A model generated the notes under the pieces. That model saw only the letters and a list, made by a program, of their open reading frames with translations, had not been told where the DNA came from and ran no database searches. Shown here one piece after another: positions 9,485 through 19,153 of a stretch of DNA of 64,000 nt. How positions within the stretch are numbered: the first letter of the stretch is position 1; each line of letters begins with the position of its first letter. Made by a program: the position numbers and the translations under genes. Where the stretch lies: positions 1-64,000 of the forward strand of contig JAFYUS010000018.1 of the NCBI GenBank assembly GCA_017549505.1, read 5' to 3'. The stretch is from Bacteroidales bacterium. GTDB taxonomy: Bacteria; Bacteroidota; Bacteroidia; Bacteroidales; UBA932.

Positions 9485-11152
9485 TTAATAATTCGGATTC
9501 TGCTCCAATGTGTTGTTTGAGTTCTCGATCTCTGAGCGGAGGAACGGGAGATAGTAGTTTCTCTCGTGGAACGTACGTGTAGCGACTTCCTTCACCTCAT
9601 AGCTCCATCCTGTTTCTGTCTTTGTGACAGCTACACCAAGAACAGGCTTGTTAAGTACGTCCATGGCATCCTTCCAACGGAGAAGGTCCCAGTAACGGTG
9701 ATCCTCAAAGGCAAGCTCGACACGTCTCTCATGCTTTACAGCTTCGCGGAAAGATTCCTTGTCGTTGGCAAATACCTTTGGAAGCTTGGAACTTGCACGG
9801 TCTCTCACCTGCTGGAGAGCCTGACGTGCCGTCAGATTATAACCAGTCGGAGCTGCATCAGGACCATAGGCCTCGTTCATTGCCTCCGCATAGTTGAGAA
9901 GTACTTCTGCCCATCTGTAAGCGATCCAGTTATGCTGTGCCACCTGACCCTGTACGAGATCAAGGTTGTCAGTAAGGAACTTCTTCAGGTAGTATCCTGT
10001 CTTGCTGGCATTTGTATTAGCCATATCATCGGTTGCACCGGCAGACTGGTCGATAGTACGTCCGTTCCATGTGCTTCCGTTGGTTACGACTGAAGCAGCA
10101 AGACGTGGGTCACGGTTTGCGTATGGGTTTGTAGGGTCTGGAGTTCCGATATACTCGTACGCAGCAACAAGGTTATGGGTAGGAGTTGCACCGCTCTTAC
10201 CGCCCTGTGTAGCGATAGGATAGTTGCTCTTCTCCATGTTGTTTGACTGTGCCCTGCGTACGCAGTAGATGGTCTCCGGACTTGTAAGAGGGTTGCCTCC
10301 GATAAAGTAAGATCCATAGCTAGGATCAAGAGAGTAACCCAATTCTGTATTGCTGATAAGCTCGTTTGCTGCTGCCGCTGCTGCTTCCCACTTCTTCACG
10401 TCGTTTGTAGGATTGTGGAGAGGAGATGCTGCATAAAGGAGGGTACGAGCCTTGATCGCAAGGGCTACGCCGAGAGTGAAACGACCCTCACGGTCCTTGA
10501 AATCATTCCAGTTCAAAGCGAGTTCTGACTTATATGTGTCAATCTCGTTCACTACGTAAGCCACAACATCCTCATATGAAGAACGTACCACCATCGTACC
10601 ATCGTCAACATGTGACTCGATGATAGGAACACCTCCGTACATCTTTGCAAGCTCAGAATAGTAGTATGCTCTGGCAACATGTGCCTCAGCCTTGAACCAT
10701 GCGAGGGACTGGAGGTCACGCTCGTAGTTCACCTTGTCGGTAACGAGGTTACGGTTCTGTGCGAGCATTTCCTCACCCTTTCCGTCACCGACGTAGTCGA
10801 GGAAGAAGTTAGCAGCACGGATACCTTCATAATAGTTCCTGTAGTATGTGAAGAGAGGATTTACATTCTCGTTCAGCATACCTTTGTTGAAATAGATTAC
10901 AGTGGACTGGGCAGATGTCTGCTGAGCCTCATCTGATGCGGTAGCGAAGATGTTGCTGTCGATCATTCCGAAGCCGTATCCGATAGGAGTATAGACTGCC
11001 CTTCCGAAGCCCCAGATGGCGCTGTAGTTTGTGGCAATCGTCTCGCCGGTCGAGTTTCGGTCAATGCTTGTATCGAGGAAACCGCTGCAGGCAGATGATA
11101 CCAATGCAATCGCAATAGCTGATAATATTGTTCTTATTTTCATAATCTGCAT
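9485..11152 (-). CDS. SusD/RagB-family glycan-binding lipoprotein (pair 2)
   Basis: A 555-residue SusD-type protein: lipobox SSAC followed by the usual SGFLD opening, TPR-like helices (YYEGIRAANFFLD, ARAYYYSELAKMYGGVPII) and a C-terminal RagB/SusD segment (RWAEVLLNYAEAMNE, ERRVELAFEDHRYWDLLRW). It caps the SusC transporter encoded 3 bases upstream and passes oligosaccharide to it. The start is ambiguous: Met1 or Met4 (MKIRT). The second gives a more typical signal peptide. Confidence 0.93.
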   Translation of the reverse strand: MQIMKIRTILSAIAIALVSSACSGFLDTSIDRNSTGETIATNYSAIWGFGRAVYTPIGYGFGMIDSNIFATASDEAQQTSAQSTVIYFNKGMLNENVNPLFTYYRNYYEGIRAANFFLDYVGDGKGEEMLAQNRNLVTDKVNYERDLQSLAWFKAEAHVARAYYYSELAKMYGGVPIIESHVDDGTMVVRSSYEDVVAYVVNEIDTYKSELALNWNDFKDREGRFTLGVALAIKARTLLYAASPLHNPTNDVKKWEAAAAAANELISNTELGYSLDPSYGSYFIGGNPLTSPETIYCVRRAQSNNMEKSNYPIATQGGKSGATPTHNLVAAYEYIGTPDPTNPYANRDPRLAASVVTNGSTWNGRTIDQSAGATDDMANTNASKTGYYLKKFLTDNLDLVQGQVAQHNWIAYRWAEVLLNYAEAMNEAYGPDAAPTGYNLTARQALQQVRDRASSKLPKVFANDKESFREAVKHERRVELAFEDHRYWDLLRWKDAMDVLNKPVLGVAVTKTETGWSYEVKEVATRTFHERNYYLPFLRSEIENSNNTLEQNPNY

Positions 11153-11155
11153 TCT

Positions 11156-13966
11156 TTAGAAGGTAATCGATACGCCTACGTTGTAGGATTTGACTGTAGG
11201 ATAACCGCTGATCTTCTCTGGATCCATTTTGTAGTTCTTGAGGAGACCGCTGAATGTGAGGAGGTTCTGAGCGCTCAGATATACTCTGAGGTTGTCAACA
11301 CCTGCCTGCTGGAGCTTGAGTGCATCGAAGTTGTAGCCGAGCTCGAGGTTGCGAAGCTTGAGGTAATCTGCATTCTTCACCCACATTGAGCTTGTCTGGT
11401 AGTTATTCTCGTTGCTCTGGGTAGTAAGACGCGGATATCTTGCTGTTGCGCGGGTATCGATACCCTGTGCAGGATAGTATGCCCATGCACCCTTTGCAAT
11501 CTCGTAAGCGTTACCGTTGTTTACGAATGCCATCACCTGGTTCTTGTTGTCGAGGATATTCACAGACATTCCGGCTACGCCCTGGAAGAGTACTTCGAGA
11601 TCAAAACCCTTGTAGGCGATCTTGCCGCCGAAGCTGAAGTACCACTCCGGATATGGTGACTTGCCAATGGCAGTCACGTCATTCTGGTCAACTACACCAT
11701 TCTTGTCGAGGTCCTTGTACTTTACATCTCCAGGCTGTACCGCACCGAAAGCAGGAGTAGGGATACCTACCTTGAGGTTACCGGCGTTATCAAAGTCGCT
11801 GATATCATAGAATCTCTCAGCCTCAAGACCGATGAATGTACCATATGGACGACCTGTCTTCGCGCTGAATGCATTTGCAGGAGCCACCTCATTCATATAG
11901 TCGATGGTATTCTTTGTATAAGAAACCATACCGTTGAGTCTGTAAGAGAAGTCACCGCTCTTTCCTGTATATGAAGCGTTTGCCTCGAATCCCCTGTTTG
12001 TCATCTCGCCTACGTTAGAGAACACATACTGCTTTCCGTAGTATCCCATACGGCTGTTGTCGAGAGTAAGGATGTTGCTCCTCTTGTCCATATAAGCGTC
12101 TACCGAGAGGTTGAGACTCTTGAAGAGTGTAGCATCAATACCTACGTTGTATTTCATGCTCAGCTCAGGAACCACATTCGGATTGCTGATGAACATAGGA
12201 ACGAGGGATCCGTTGTCAGCACCACCGTTTGTTCCGATATAGAAGGCTCCGATGTAACTGCTTGTATAGTAATCCTTGAAGAGGTAACGTCCGTTTGTAG
12301 AGAAGTTTGTAAGAACTGAAGTAGCGTTTGATTCTGAAGAACCTGCCATACCGAATGATGCTCTTACCTTGAGGAAGTCAACCCATGAGCTGTCCTTGAG
12401 GAAATCCTCGTTAGAAGCAACCCAGCCGAACGATGCAGATGGATAAAGGTGCCATCTGTGACCTGCAGCAAAAGCGTCGTTACCGAAGTATGAGAACGCA
12501 AGCTGTGCTACATAACGGCTGTCATAGCTGTAATCGAAGATACCATTAAGGTTGAGGTAATTTACCTTATAAGTATAGAAGTCGTTACCCTTGTATGCAG
12601 AGATATTGTAGTTCACTGCAGCTGAAACCGCGTGCTTGTCGAAGTTACGGTCATATCCGACTGTCAGACGTCCCTGCTTCCAGTCCTGCATTCCTGCAGA
12701 GCCATAACCACTTGCTGTAATTGAAGTTGTCTGGTTTGTAGTGGTAGTCTGACCGTTGAAGTAACGTGCATAATCCTTGGTCTTGCTGTAAGTACTCAAA
12801 GTGTAGCTGTAGAAAGAGAAAGCCTCTTCGAGATAAAGACCCGGGGTCACGATATCAAGTTTCTCCCTAAGCTGGAAGTTACCCTGAAGCGCTCTTGCCT
12901 TCTGTGAGTACCATCCGAGTTCGTTAGCCGAACCATAAGGGTTGTTAGGATAGATTGAAGTACCTGAAAGGTGACCAAGCTCCTTGTCATCATAGATGTT
13001 GTATGCGTTTGAAGGAGTCTTCGCGAGGTCGCTGAAGAGGTCAGTCACTCCGTAGTTAGGTCTTCTTCTCATCTCGATCCTTCCGCTGAAGTCCACCTTG
13101 AACTCAAAGATCTGCATGATGTTGAAGTCGAGGTTTGCGCGGATGTTGTACTTCTCATAACCGAGATTCTTTGTGGTATCGGTGTTCTTTGTATCGAACA
13201 GACCCTGTGTATTCAGGTAACCGAGGTTCACGTTGTAACGTGCATTCTCGTTTCCTCCATTGAAGATGATGTCACCGTCCATGTATGAACCGGCATCACG
13301 AAGTACTTCGTCGTACCAGTCTACATCTACACCGGCACCTGTCTGATAAGCCTTGAGCTGCTCGTCATTGTATGCAGGGGTCCATACCATACCGTTGTCA
13401 TTCGAAACAGCCTGGTTGTAAAGGTTTGCAAAGTCATATGAACCGAGCGGCTTGTTGATCACGTTAGGGGTAGTGGCACCGTAACGTACCTTTGCAGATA
13501 CGGTGGCAGGACCAATCTTACCTCTCTTGGTCTCGATCTTGATCACACCGTTTGCACCACGGTCACCGTAGATTGCCAGTGCGGCACCATCCTTAAGGAT
13601 CTCCACGCTCTCGATCTCCGATGGAGAAAGTGATACGAGATACTCTGAATTCACTTCAAAGCCGTCCACAAAAATCTTCGCAGAATTCCATGTACCTGAG
13701 CCATAGCTGCCCACGCCACGGATGATCCACTGTGCGTTGTCATATCCCACAGCACCGTTGCCCTGGAGAACTGTAAGTCCAGGAAGCATACCTACCCATG
13801 TGTTTGAGAGGTTAGGAGTCTGGATATGGTACAGTTCGTCTCCGGATACAGCCGACACGGCAGCAACAGACAGAGAGTCGGATTTCTCCTGCGCTGTCAG
13901 GCCTGTGGAAATCAGTATCGATGCGCTCAGCAGTGTGAGACATCTGAATATATTCTGTTTTCTCAT
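11156..13966 (-). CDS. SusC/RagA TonB-dependent transporter without N-terminal domain (pair 2)
   Basis: A 936-residue outer-membrane barrel. After the signal peptide the protein goes almost directly into the plug domain (VGMLPGLTVLQGNGAVGYD, IRGVGSYGSGTW, ILKDGAALAIYGDRGANGVI), so it lacks the carboxypeptidase-regulatory-like domain of about 90 residues present in the other SusC of this locus. No clear TonB box (EEVVV) was seen either. The beta-barrel and the terminal aromatic residue (VGVSITF) are intact. Pairing with the SusD 3 bases downstream is clear. The missing domain places it in a shorter SusC subclass; whether it needs another energy coupler is not known from sequence. Confidence 0.92.
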   Translation of the reverse strand: MRKQNIFRCLTLLSASILISTGLTAQEKSDSLSVAAVSAVSGDELYHIQTPNLSNTWVGMLPGLTVLQGNGAVGYDNAQWIIRGVGSYGSGTWNSAKIFVDGFEVNSEYLVSLSPSEIESVEILKDGAALAIYGDRGANGVIKIETKRGKIGPATVSAKVRYGATTPNVINKPLGSYDFANLYNQAVSNDNGMVWTPAYNDEQLKAYQTGAGVDVDWYDEVLRDAGSYMDGDIIFNGGNENARYNVNLGYLNTQGLFDTKNTDTTKNLGYEKYNIRANLDFNIMQIFEFKVDFSGRIEMRRRPNYGVTDLFSDLAKTPSNAYNIYDDKELGHLSGTSIYPNNPYGSANELGWYSQKARALQGNFQLREKLDIVTPGLYLEEAFSFYSYTLSTYSKTKDYARYFNGQTTTTNQTTSITASGYGSAGMQDWKQGRLTVGYDRNFDKHAVSAAVNYNISAYKGNDFYTYKVNYLNLNGIFDYSYDSRYVAQLAFSYFGNDAFAAGHRWHLYPSASFGWVASNEDFLKDSSWVDFLKVRASFGMAGSSESNATSVLTNFSTNGRYLFKDYYTSSYIGAFYIGTNGGADNGSLVPMFISNPNVVPELSMKYNVGIDATLFKSLNLSVDAYMDKRSNILTLDNSRMGYYGKQYVFSNVGEMTNRGFEANASYTGKSGDFSYRLNGMVSYTKNTIDYMNEVAPANAFSAKTGRPYGTFIGLEAERFYDISDFDNAGNLKVGIPTPAFGAVQPGDVKYKDLDKNGVVDQNDVTAIGKSPYPEWYFSFGGKIAYKGFDLEVLFQGVAGMSVNILDNKNQVMAFVNNGNAYEIAKGAWAYYPAQGIDTRATARYPRLTTQSNENNYQTSSMWVKNADYLKLRNLELGYNFDALKLQQAGVDNLRVYLSAQNLLTFSGLLKNYKMDPEKISGYPTVKSYNVGVSITF

Positions 13967-13979
13967 TGTCTTCTGAATT

Positions 13980-15821
13980 TTAATAACCTGGATTCTGGGT
14001 GATTGTTCCCTTGTTTATCTCACTCTGAGGGAATGGCTCAAGGAACATCGCAGGAGACCAGAAAGCCTGATAGTATTCTGCTTCCCAATAGGTATCGATA
14101 GTGCTCTTGTCATATGGCCAGGTCGCTCCAGCCTTGATGTTGAATGTGAACGAGCGCATTGAACCTCCGCAAATTCCGTTGGCGATATCTTCATGCTTCC
14201 AGTGCTTCACGTCGAAATATCTGTGGTTCTCGCTGAAGAACTCGATAGCCTTCTCTCTCTGGATGATCTTTCTGAGTTTAGCCTGATCGGTCTCAGTGAT
14301 GCTTGGAAGACCTGCACGGTTGTGTACCTTGTTGAGGTTCTCAAGTGCCTTGGTCGAGTTACCATATTCGTTGTAAGCCTCTGCAAGGTTGAGATATGTC
14401 TCAGCAAGACGGAAGAGTGGGAATTCGAACCATGTTCTGGATCCTGCCTTGTAATAGAACTTTGTCCTGTCGCCAAGAAGCTGTCCCTTGTCAGAACCTC
14501 CGACGCTGTTAGGGAAGGCATCCCCCATGCCGATCTTACCGTCGTAACCGTTACGTCCCCATCCAAGGCTGGTCCACTTCGTGTCACCAGGGTTGTTCAT
14601 CGCGTCGTGTCCTGCAAACTTGATGTCTGCAAGCGCTCTCGGCTCGATTGAAGCTACGTTTTCAAGCCAGTCAGAACCCTTTCTTGGAGCAGCATCTCCG
14701 ATTGCAGGCCAGCTCATCTCTGTACCGTCATTCTTGTAATAAAGCTTGACGTGATTTGAAAGAAGACCTGACTCACCGTTGTCGAAACGGTTCCATGTCC
14801 AGTATGCCGAACAGTTATTGTAAAGGAAGATATATGTGCTGTAATCCTGAGCTGTACTGTTGTTCTTGAAAGCAAGGATTATCTCCTTGTTGCCTGGAGT
14901 TGAAGTTGCGGTAGCGTAGTCCTTGAAAGCATCACCTGTGCTGATGAGAGACACACCGTTTGCTGCAGCCCATGTAAGTACAGCCTCATTCGCCTCGATG
15001 GCGTCGTTCCAACGTTCCTTGTCCGAATTGCCGAAGCAGATGAGATTGTTGAGCTCACCGTTGTTCAGATATGGAGTCGCACTGTTGAAGAGAGGACGTG
15101 CCGCGAACATGAGGGCTCTTGCCTTGATTGCAAGAACGACACCCTGGGTCATTCGGCCAGTGTATTCGGCCTTCTGCTTTGCAGGAAGGCCGGCATAAGC
15201 CTCATCGCAAAGGTCGATGATGTGCTGAAGTGTCTCTTCGAGAGTGGCACGACCTGCAGAAAGGTCGTCAGAAGCCTCAAAAGACCTTGTAACGATAGGA
15301 ACACCACCATAGCGGTAGAACATACCCATGTATCTGTAGGCGATAAGTGCTGTCACCTCTGCCTTGATCATGTCCTTCTCATCCTGTGTCATATCCTCTA
15401 CGAGGTCTATGTTCTCCTTCACGATATAACACTGACGGATCACGCTCCAGTTCTTTGCCCAGTTCTCTGAACCTGCACTTGAACCGTTTGATGAATCAGT
15501 TGCATCTGAACCTGCACCATTCACACTGAGTCCCTGCTGTGCGATGAAGTATGTTCCATGCCAGCTTGCTCCCCTGTTGATCTCTCCCGAAATGGCACCA
15601 AGTGTACCATGGGTGTAACCCAGACCTCCTGGAAGACCATGAATCAGGGCGTTTGAATAGCAGGACATCAATGCCGCTTCAGCATTCTTCTTTGTGCTGA
15701 AAACCGCGTCGCGGTCTACGGTACCTGTTGTATCCGGCTTCTGAAGGAAGAAGTCGCAGGATGTCAGGGCAAGGAGACCGAGAACTGCCAATATTTTAGT
15801 TATGTTTTTCATCTTGTTCAT
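13980..15821 (-). CDS. SusD/RagB-family glycan-binding lipoprotein (pair 1)
   Basis: A 613-residue SusD-like lipoprotein (lipobox LTSC then DFFLQKPDTT). The conserved helix AEVTALIAYRYMGMFYRYGGVPIV and the C-terminal motifs FRLAETYLNLAEAYNE and REKAIEFFSENHRYFDVKHW identify the family. It lies 9 bases after the long SusC and 13 bases before the second SusC, so the four genes form two adjacent pairs. It binds glycan at the cell surface for the partner SusC. Confidence 0.94.
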   Translation of the reverse strand: MNKMKNITKILAVLGLLALTSCDFFLQKPDTTGTVDRDAVFSTKKNAEAALMSCYSNALIHGLPGGLGYTHGTLGAISGEINRGASWHGTYFIAQQGLSVNGAGSDATDSSNGSSAGSENWAKNWSVIRQCYIVKENIDLVEDMTQDEKDMIKAEVTALIAYRYMGMFYRYGGVPIVTRSFEASDDLSAGRATLEETLQHIIDLCDEAYAGLPAKQKAEYTGRMTQGVVLAIKARALMFAARPLFNSATPYLNNGELNNLICFGNSDKERWNDAIEANEAVLTWAAANGVSLISTGDAFKDYATATSTPGNKEIILAFKNNSTAQDYSTYIFLYNNCSAYWTWNRFDNGESGLLSNHVKLYYKNDGTEMSWPAIGDAAPRKGSDWLENVASIEPRALADIKFAGHDAMNNPGDTKWTSLGWGRNGYDGKIGMGDAFPNSVGGSDKGQLLGDRTKFYYKAGSRTWFEFPLFRLAETYLNLAEAYNEYGNSTKALENLNKVHNRAGLPSITETDQAKLRKIIQREKAIEFFSENHRYFDVKHWKHEDIANGICGGSMRSFTFNIKAGATWPYDKSTIDTYWEAEYYQAFWSPAMFLEPFPQSEINKGTITQNPGY

Positions 15822-15830
15822 TCTTTTATT

Positions 15831-18800
15831 TTAGAAACGCAGGTTAAGACCGAATGTCACAACTCTGGTAAGTGGATATACATATGCGCTTCCGTCTGTT
15901 GTCTCTGGGTCGATTCCGTAAGGAGTCAGAGCGTTTTTGAATGTATAGACGTTGTTTGCTGTCATGAATGCTCTGAGTGACTGAACCTGAAGCTGGCTGA
16001 GGATACCCTTCTTTACGTTGAATGTATATCCGAGCTCGATGTTCTTAAGCTTGAAATGGTTGGTAGATACCATCCAGTAGTCACTCTGGAGATAATTGTT
16101 GTGAGCTGTAGTAGGGCTGTATGTAGCACGAGGATATGTTATCTTCTCGCCAGCTGCATACTTCTCAGGGGTCCAGCGTCCCTCATACTGCCAGAGCCAA
16201 GCGTTACCTGCATTCTTGAAGAACGGCATAGTGTAACCGCTGTTGAGGTAGTAAGATCCGTTTGCAGAACCTGTAAAGAGCAATCTGAGGTCGAATCCCT
16301 TGTACGCAAGGTGGAGCTTCATGTTGAAGTGGTACTGTGCATAGTTAGGGAAGCCGATAGGTGCCTTGTCGTTCTGATTGATCAGACCGTCACCGTCGAG
16401 GTCCTTGTAACGAATGTCTCCGAGGGTGGCAAGATTGGATGTGAATGTATTGTAAGGACGGTTCGCAAGCTCCTCAGGAGTATTGAAAAGTCCGTCGCTG
16501 ACAAGTCCGAAACGCTGTCCGATCGCATGGCCTGTTGCATTCATCCATGGGTATGGATTGTTTGCCTCCGCCTTGTAGATGATCTTGTTGCGTGTCCAGC
16601 TGAGGTCACCGCCGATGGTATATGTAAGGTCACCGATCTTGTCTGACCAGTTGAGCACGAGCTCATAACCCTGGTTTTCTGTAATACCCACGTTTGCAGG
16701 AGGTACTGCACTGCCTGGCACACCATAGATACCAGGGATGATACCGAGGGTTGTAAGGATGTTGTCTCGTTTCTCATAGAAGTAATCGAAGTCAGCTGAG
16801 AGTCTGTTGTTGAAGAACTTGGTCTCGAGTCCGACGTCGTACTTGCGTGACCTTTCCCATGTGATGTCCGGGTTACCGAGGACACCTTCTGTAGCACCAT
16901 AGAAATATGGGTTCTTGTTGGAACCGTTGCTGGTACCGAGGTAGTATCCTGACTGGTTGAGGTTATATGTGTTAGGAAGATAGTAATATCTTCTTGTACC
17001 TCCGAGACGGTCGTTACCGACCTCACCATATGAAGCACGGAACTTCATAAATGTGAGGATATCATTCTTAGGGAACCACTCTTCCAATGTAGGGACCCAA
17101 CCACCTGACACTGCAGGGAAGAAGCCGAAACGCTTGCCCTCAGCAAACTGCTCGGTTCCGTTGTAACCTGCATTCACCTCAAACATGTAACGGTCATCAT
17201 AGTTGTATGTGACACGACCTACAAAACCCATGATACCTGAAGGTACGTGGTATGAGTCGCCAGGCATTGTATAACGTGATGCCTTTCCGAGGAGGAGAGC
17301 TGAAACATTGTGCTTTCCATAAGACTCGAACCAGTCGATACCTGCATCCATGTAAAGCTTGTTCCAGTTACTGTAGCCATATGAGCTGAATGAACCGGCA
17401 CCCATCGAACCACCGAAGAACTCGAGGACATTAGGGTTTGCCATGCTGCGCTGTACGGTATATGAAGGAATCGAAGGTGTGAACTTCACATAGCGGTTGT
17501 AGTTGTCCTGATAAGAAACTGTCGCATAAGCTCTGAGGTTAGGGTGGATGTAATCCATCTTATGGTCGAGCTTGATCGAGTTATCAAGGAGGCTGTTGAA
17601 GATTGTACCTGAACCTGACTGGAGGAGGTTGTACAGAGCGTTCTGCATACCGATCTTACTGTCGATCTTGGTTGCGAGAGGGTTCTGGATAAGGCTGGTT
17701 GCACCGGCAAAACCGCTGATGAGCTTTCCGTCTATGATACCAGGTGAGATGAACGGGTTGGAATCATAGATGTACTGCATGATGATCTTGTAACGCTCAG
17801 AAATGTTGTATGGGTCTGCGCTGTTACCAGGACCTGTTGTCTCACCGAACTGACCTGCAGAGTTTATGGTGATCTTGAGGTTGTCGGTGATGTTGATGTC
17901 GAAGTTGCTTCGGAAGTTGTAACGGTTGAATGTCGAACCGGTCTCCGAACCATAGTACTCGACAGCGTTGGTGATACCTTCCTGACGGAAGTAACCGAAT
18001 GATACGAAGTACTTCACTCTGTCTGTACCACCGCTGATGTTCACGTTCGCCTGATACTGAGGAGCCACTCTGTTGAACTGTTCCTTGTAGAGATTACGTG
18101 ATGCATAGTAGAGGGCAGGGGTATTCTTGAGGAGTTCCTTCTGATCTTCAGGGATATCCATCGCATCAACTTCCTGAGGTGTGAAGTCACGGTTGTTCTT
18201 GAACTTCCAGAGGTCATACTCGTCAAAGATATTGTTTGAGAGTCCGTCATATCCGGCGTAGCTCTTCTGCTCGTTGCGGATAGCCTCGTTTCTGAAGAGG
18301 GCATACTCGTAAGCTGTCGTTCCTTCCTGAAGCTGTGACGCTGCAGTAAGACCGAAGTTTGCAGAGGCGCTGATGGTAGGCTTACCTACGTTACCACGTT
18401 TTGTGGTCACGATGATTACACCGTTCGCACCGCGCACACCATATACGGCTGTTGAAGATGCATCCTTGAGGACCGAGATGCTGGCGATTTCGTTTGCATC
18501 CATTGAGTTGAACGCTGCGAAAGCCTGCTCGGAAGCCTGCTCGACACCGTCGATGATGATCAGAGGTGTAGATTCTCCATAGGTCGAGATACCACGGACA
18601 TAGATATTTGCCTCGTTACGTCCAGGCTCTCCTGAAGTCTGAAGACCGCTGACACCAGGGGTGTTACCGAGGAGGGCGTTAGAGATGTTGGCAACCGGTG
18701 CAGCAACGAGTTCATTACCGTTTACCGCTGAGATGGCACCAGTGACATTGATCTTCTTCTGAGTGGCGAAAGCCGTTACCACGACTTCTTCCATCAGATT

Positions 18801-19112
18801 CGCGTCAGTCATCATCTGAACCGCGAAGGTCGTCTGGTTTCCAACCGGTATCTCCTGTGTCTTGAAACCGATGAACTGGAACTCGAGCACAGAGTTGCTT
18901 GAAGCGACAGTCAGTTCGAACCTACCGTCAAAATCGGTAGACGTACCGTTAGTCGTACCCTTCTCAACTACAAATGCACCGAACAATGGTTCACCGAAAT
19001 CGTCCGACACTACACCACTGACAGTCCTGCTCTGTCCATAGAGAGGGCTGGCAATGACTCCGCACAGCAGCATGATGCCGCTTAGCAGAAATAATTTGAG
19101 TGATTTGGTCAT
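15831..19112 (-). CDS. SusC/RagA TonB-dependent transporter (pair 1)
   Basis: A full-length SusC of 1093 residues: signal peptide, carboxypeptidase-regulatory-like domain (about 28-115; VSGVVSDDFGEPLFGAFV), TonB-box-like MEEVVVTAF (about 118-126), plug (NALLGNTPGVSGLQTSGEPG, VLKDASSTAVYGVRGANGVI) and a 22-strand barrel ending in LNLRF. It imports oligosaccharides produced at the surface using TonB energy. The following gene is its SusD partner. A 41-base gap separates it from the GH26 gene. Confidence 0.95.
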   Translation of the reverse strand: MTKSLKLFLLSGIMLLCGVIASPLYGQSRTVSGVVSDDFGEPLFGAFVVEKGTTNGTSTDFDGRFELTVASSNSVLEFQFIGFKTQEIPVGNQTTFAVQMMTDANLMEEVVVTAFATQKKINVTGAISAVNGNELVAAPVANISNALLGNTPGVSGLQTSGEPGRNEANIYVRGISTYGESTPLIIIDGVEQASEQAFAAFNSMDANEIASISVLKDASSTAVYGVRGANGVIIVTTKRGNVGKPTISASANFGLTAASQLQEGTTAYEYALFRNEAIRNEQKSYAGYDGLSNNIFDEYDLWKFKNNRDFTPQEVDAMDIPEDQKELLKNTPALYYASRNLYKEQFNRVAPQYQANVNISGGTDRVKYFVSFGYFRQEGITNAVEYYGSETGSTFNRYNFRSNFDINITDNLKITINSAGQFGETTGPGNSADPYNISERYKIIMQYIYDSNPFISPGIIDGKLISGFAGATSLIQNPLATKIDSKIGMQNALYNLLQSGSGTIFNSLLDNSIKLDHKMDYIHPNLRAYATVSYQDNYNRYVKFTPSIPSYTVQRSMANPNVLEFFGGSMGAGSFSSYGYSNWNKLYMDAGIDWFESYGKHNVSALLLGKASRYTMPGDSYHVPSGIMGFVGRVTYNYDDRYMFEVNAGYNGTEQFAEGKRFGFFPAVSGGWVPTLEEWFPKNDILTFMKFRASYGEVGNDRLGGTRRYYYLPNTYNLNQSGYYLGTSNGSNKNPYFYGATEGVLGNPDITWERSRKYDVGLETKFFNNRLSADFDYFYEKRDNILTTLGIIPGIYGVPGSAVPPANVGITENQGYELVLNWSDKIGDLTYTIGGDLSWTRNKIIYKAEANNPYPWMNATGHAIGQRFGLVSDGLFNTPEELANRPYNTFTSNLATLGDIRYKDLDGDGLINQNDKAPIGFPNYAQYHFNMKLHLAYKGFDLRLLFTGSANGSYYLNSGYTMPFFKNAGNAWLWQYEGRWTPEKYAAGEKITYPRATYSPTTAHNNYLQSDYWMVSTNHFKLKNIELGYTFNVKKGILSQLQVQSLRAFMTANNVYTFKNALTPYGIDPETTDGSAYVYPLTRVVTFGLNLRF

Positions 19113-19153
19113 TTTGGTTATGTTTTGTTGTTTATATACTATTATATATAGGA

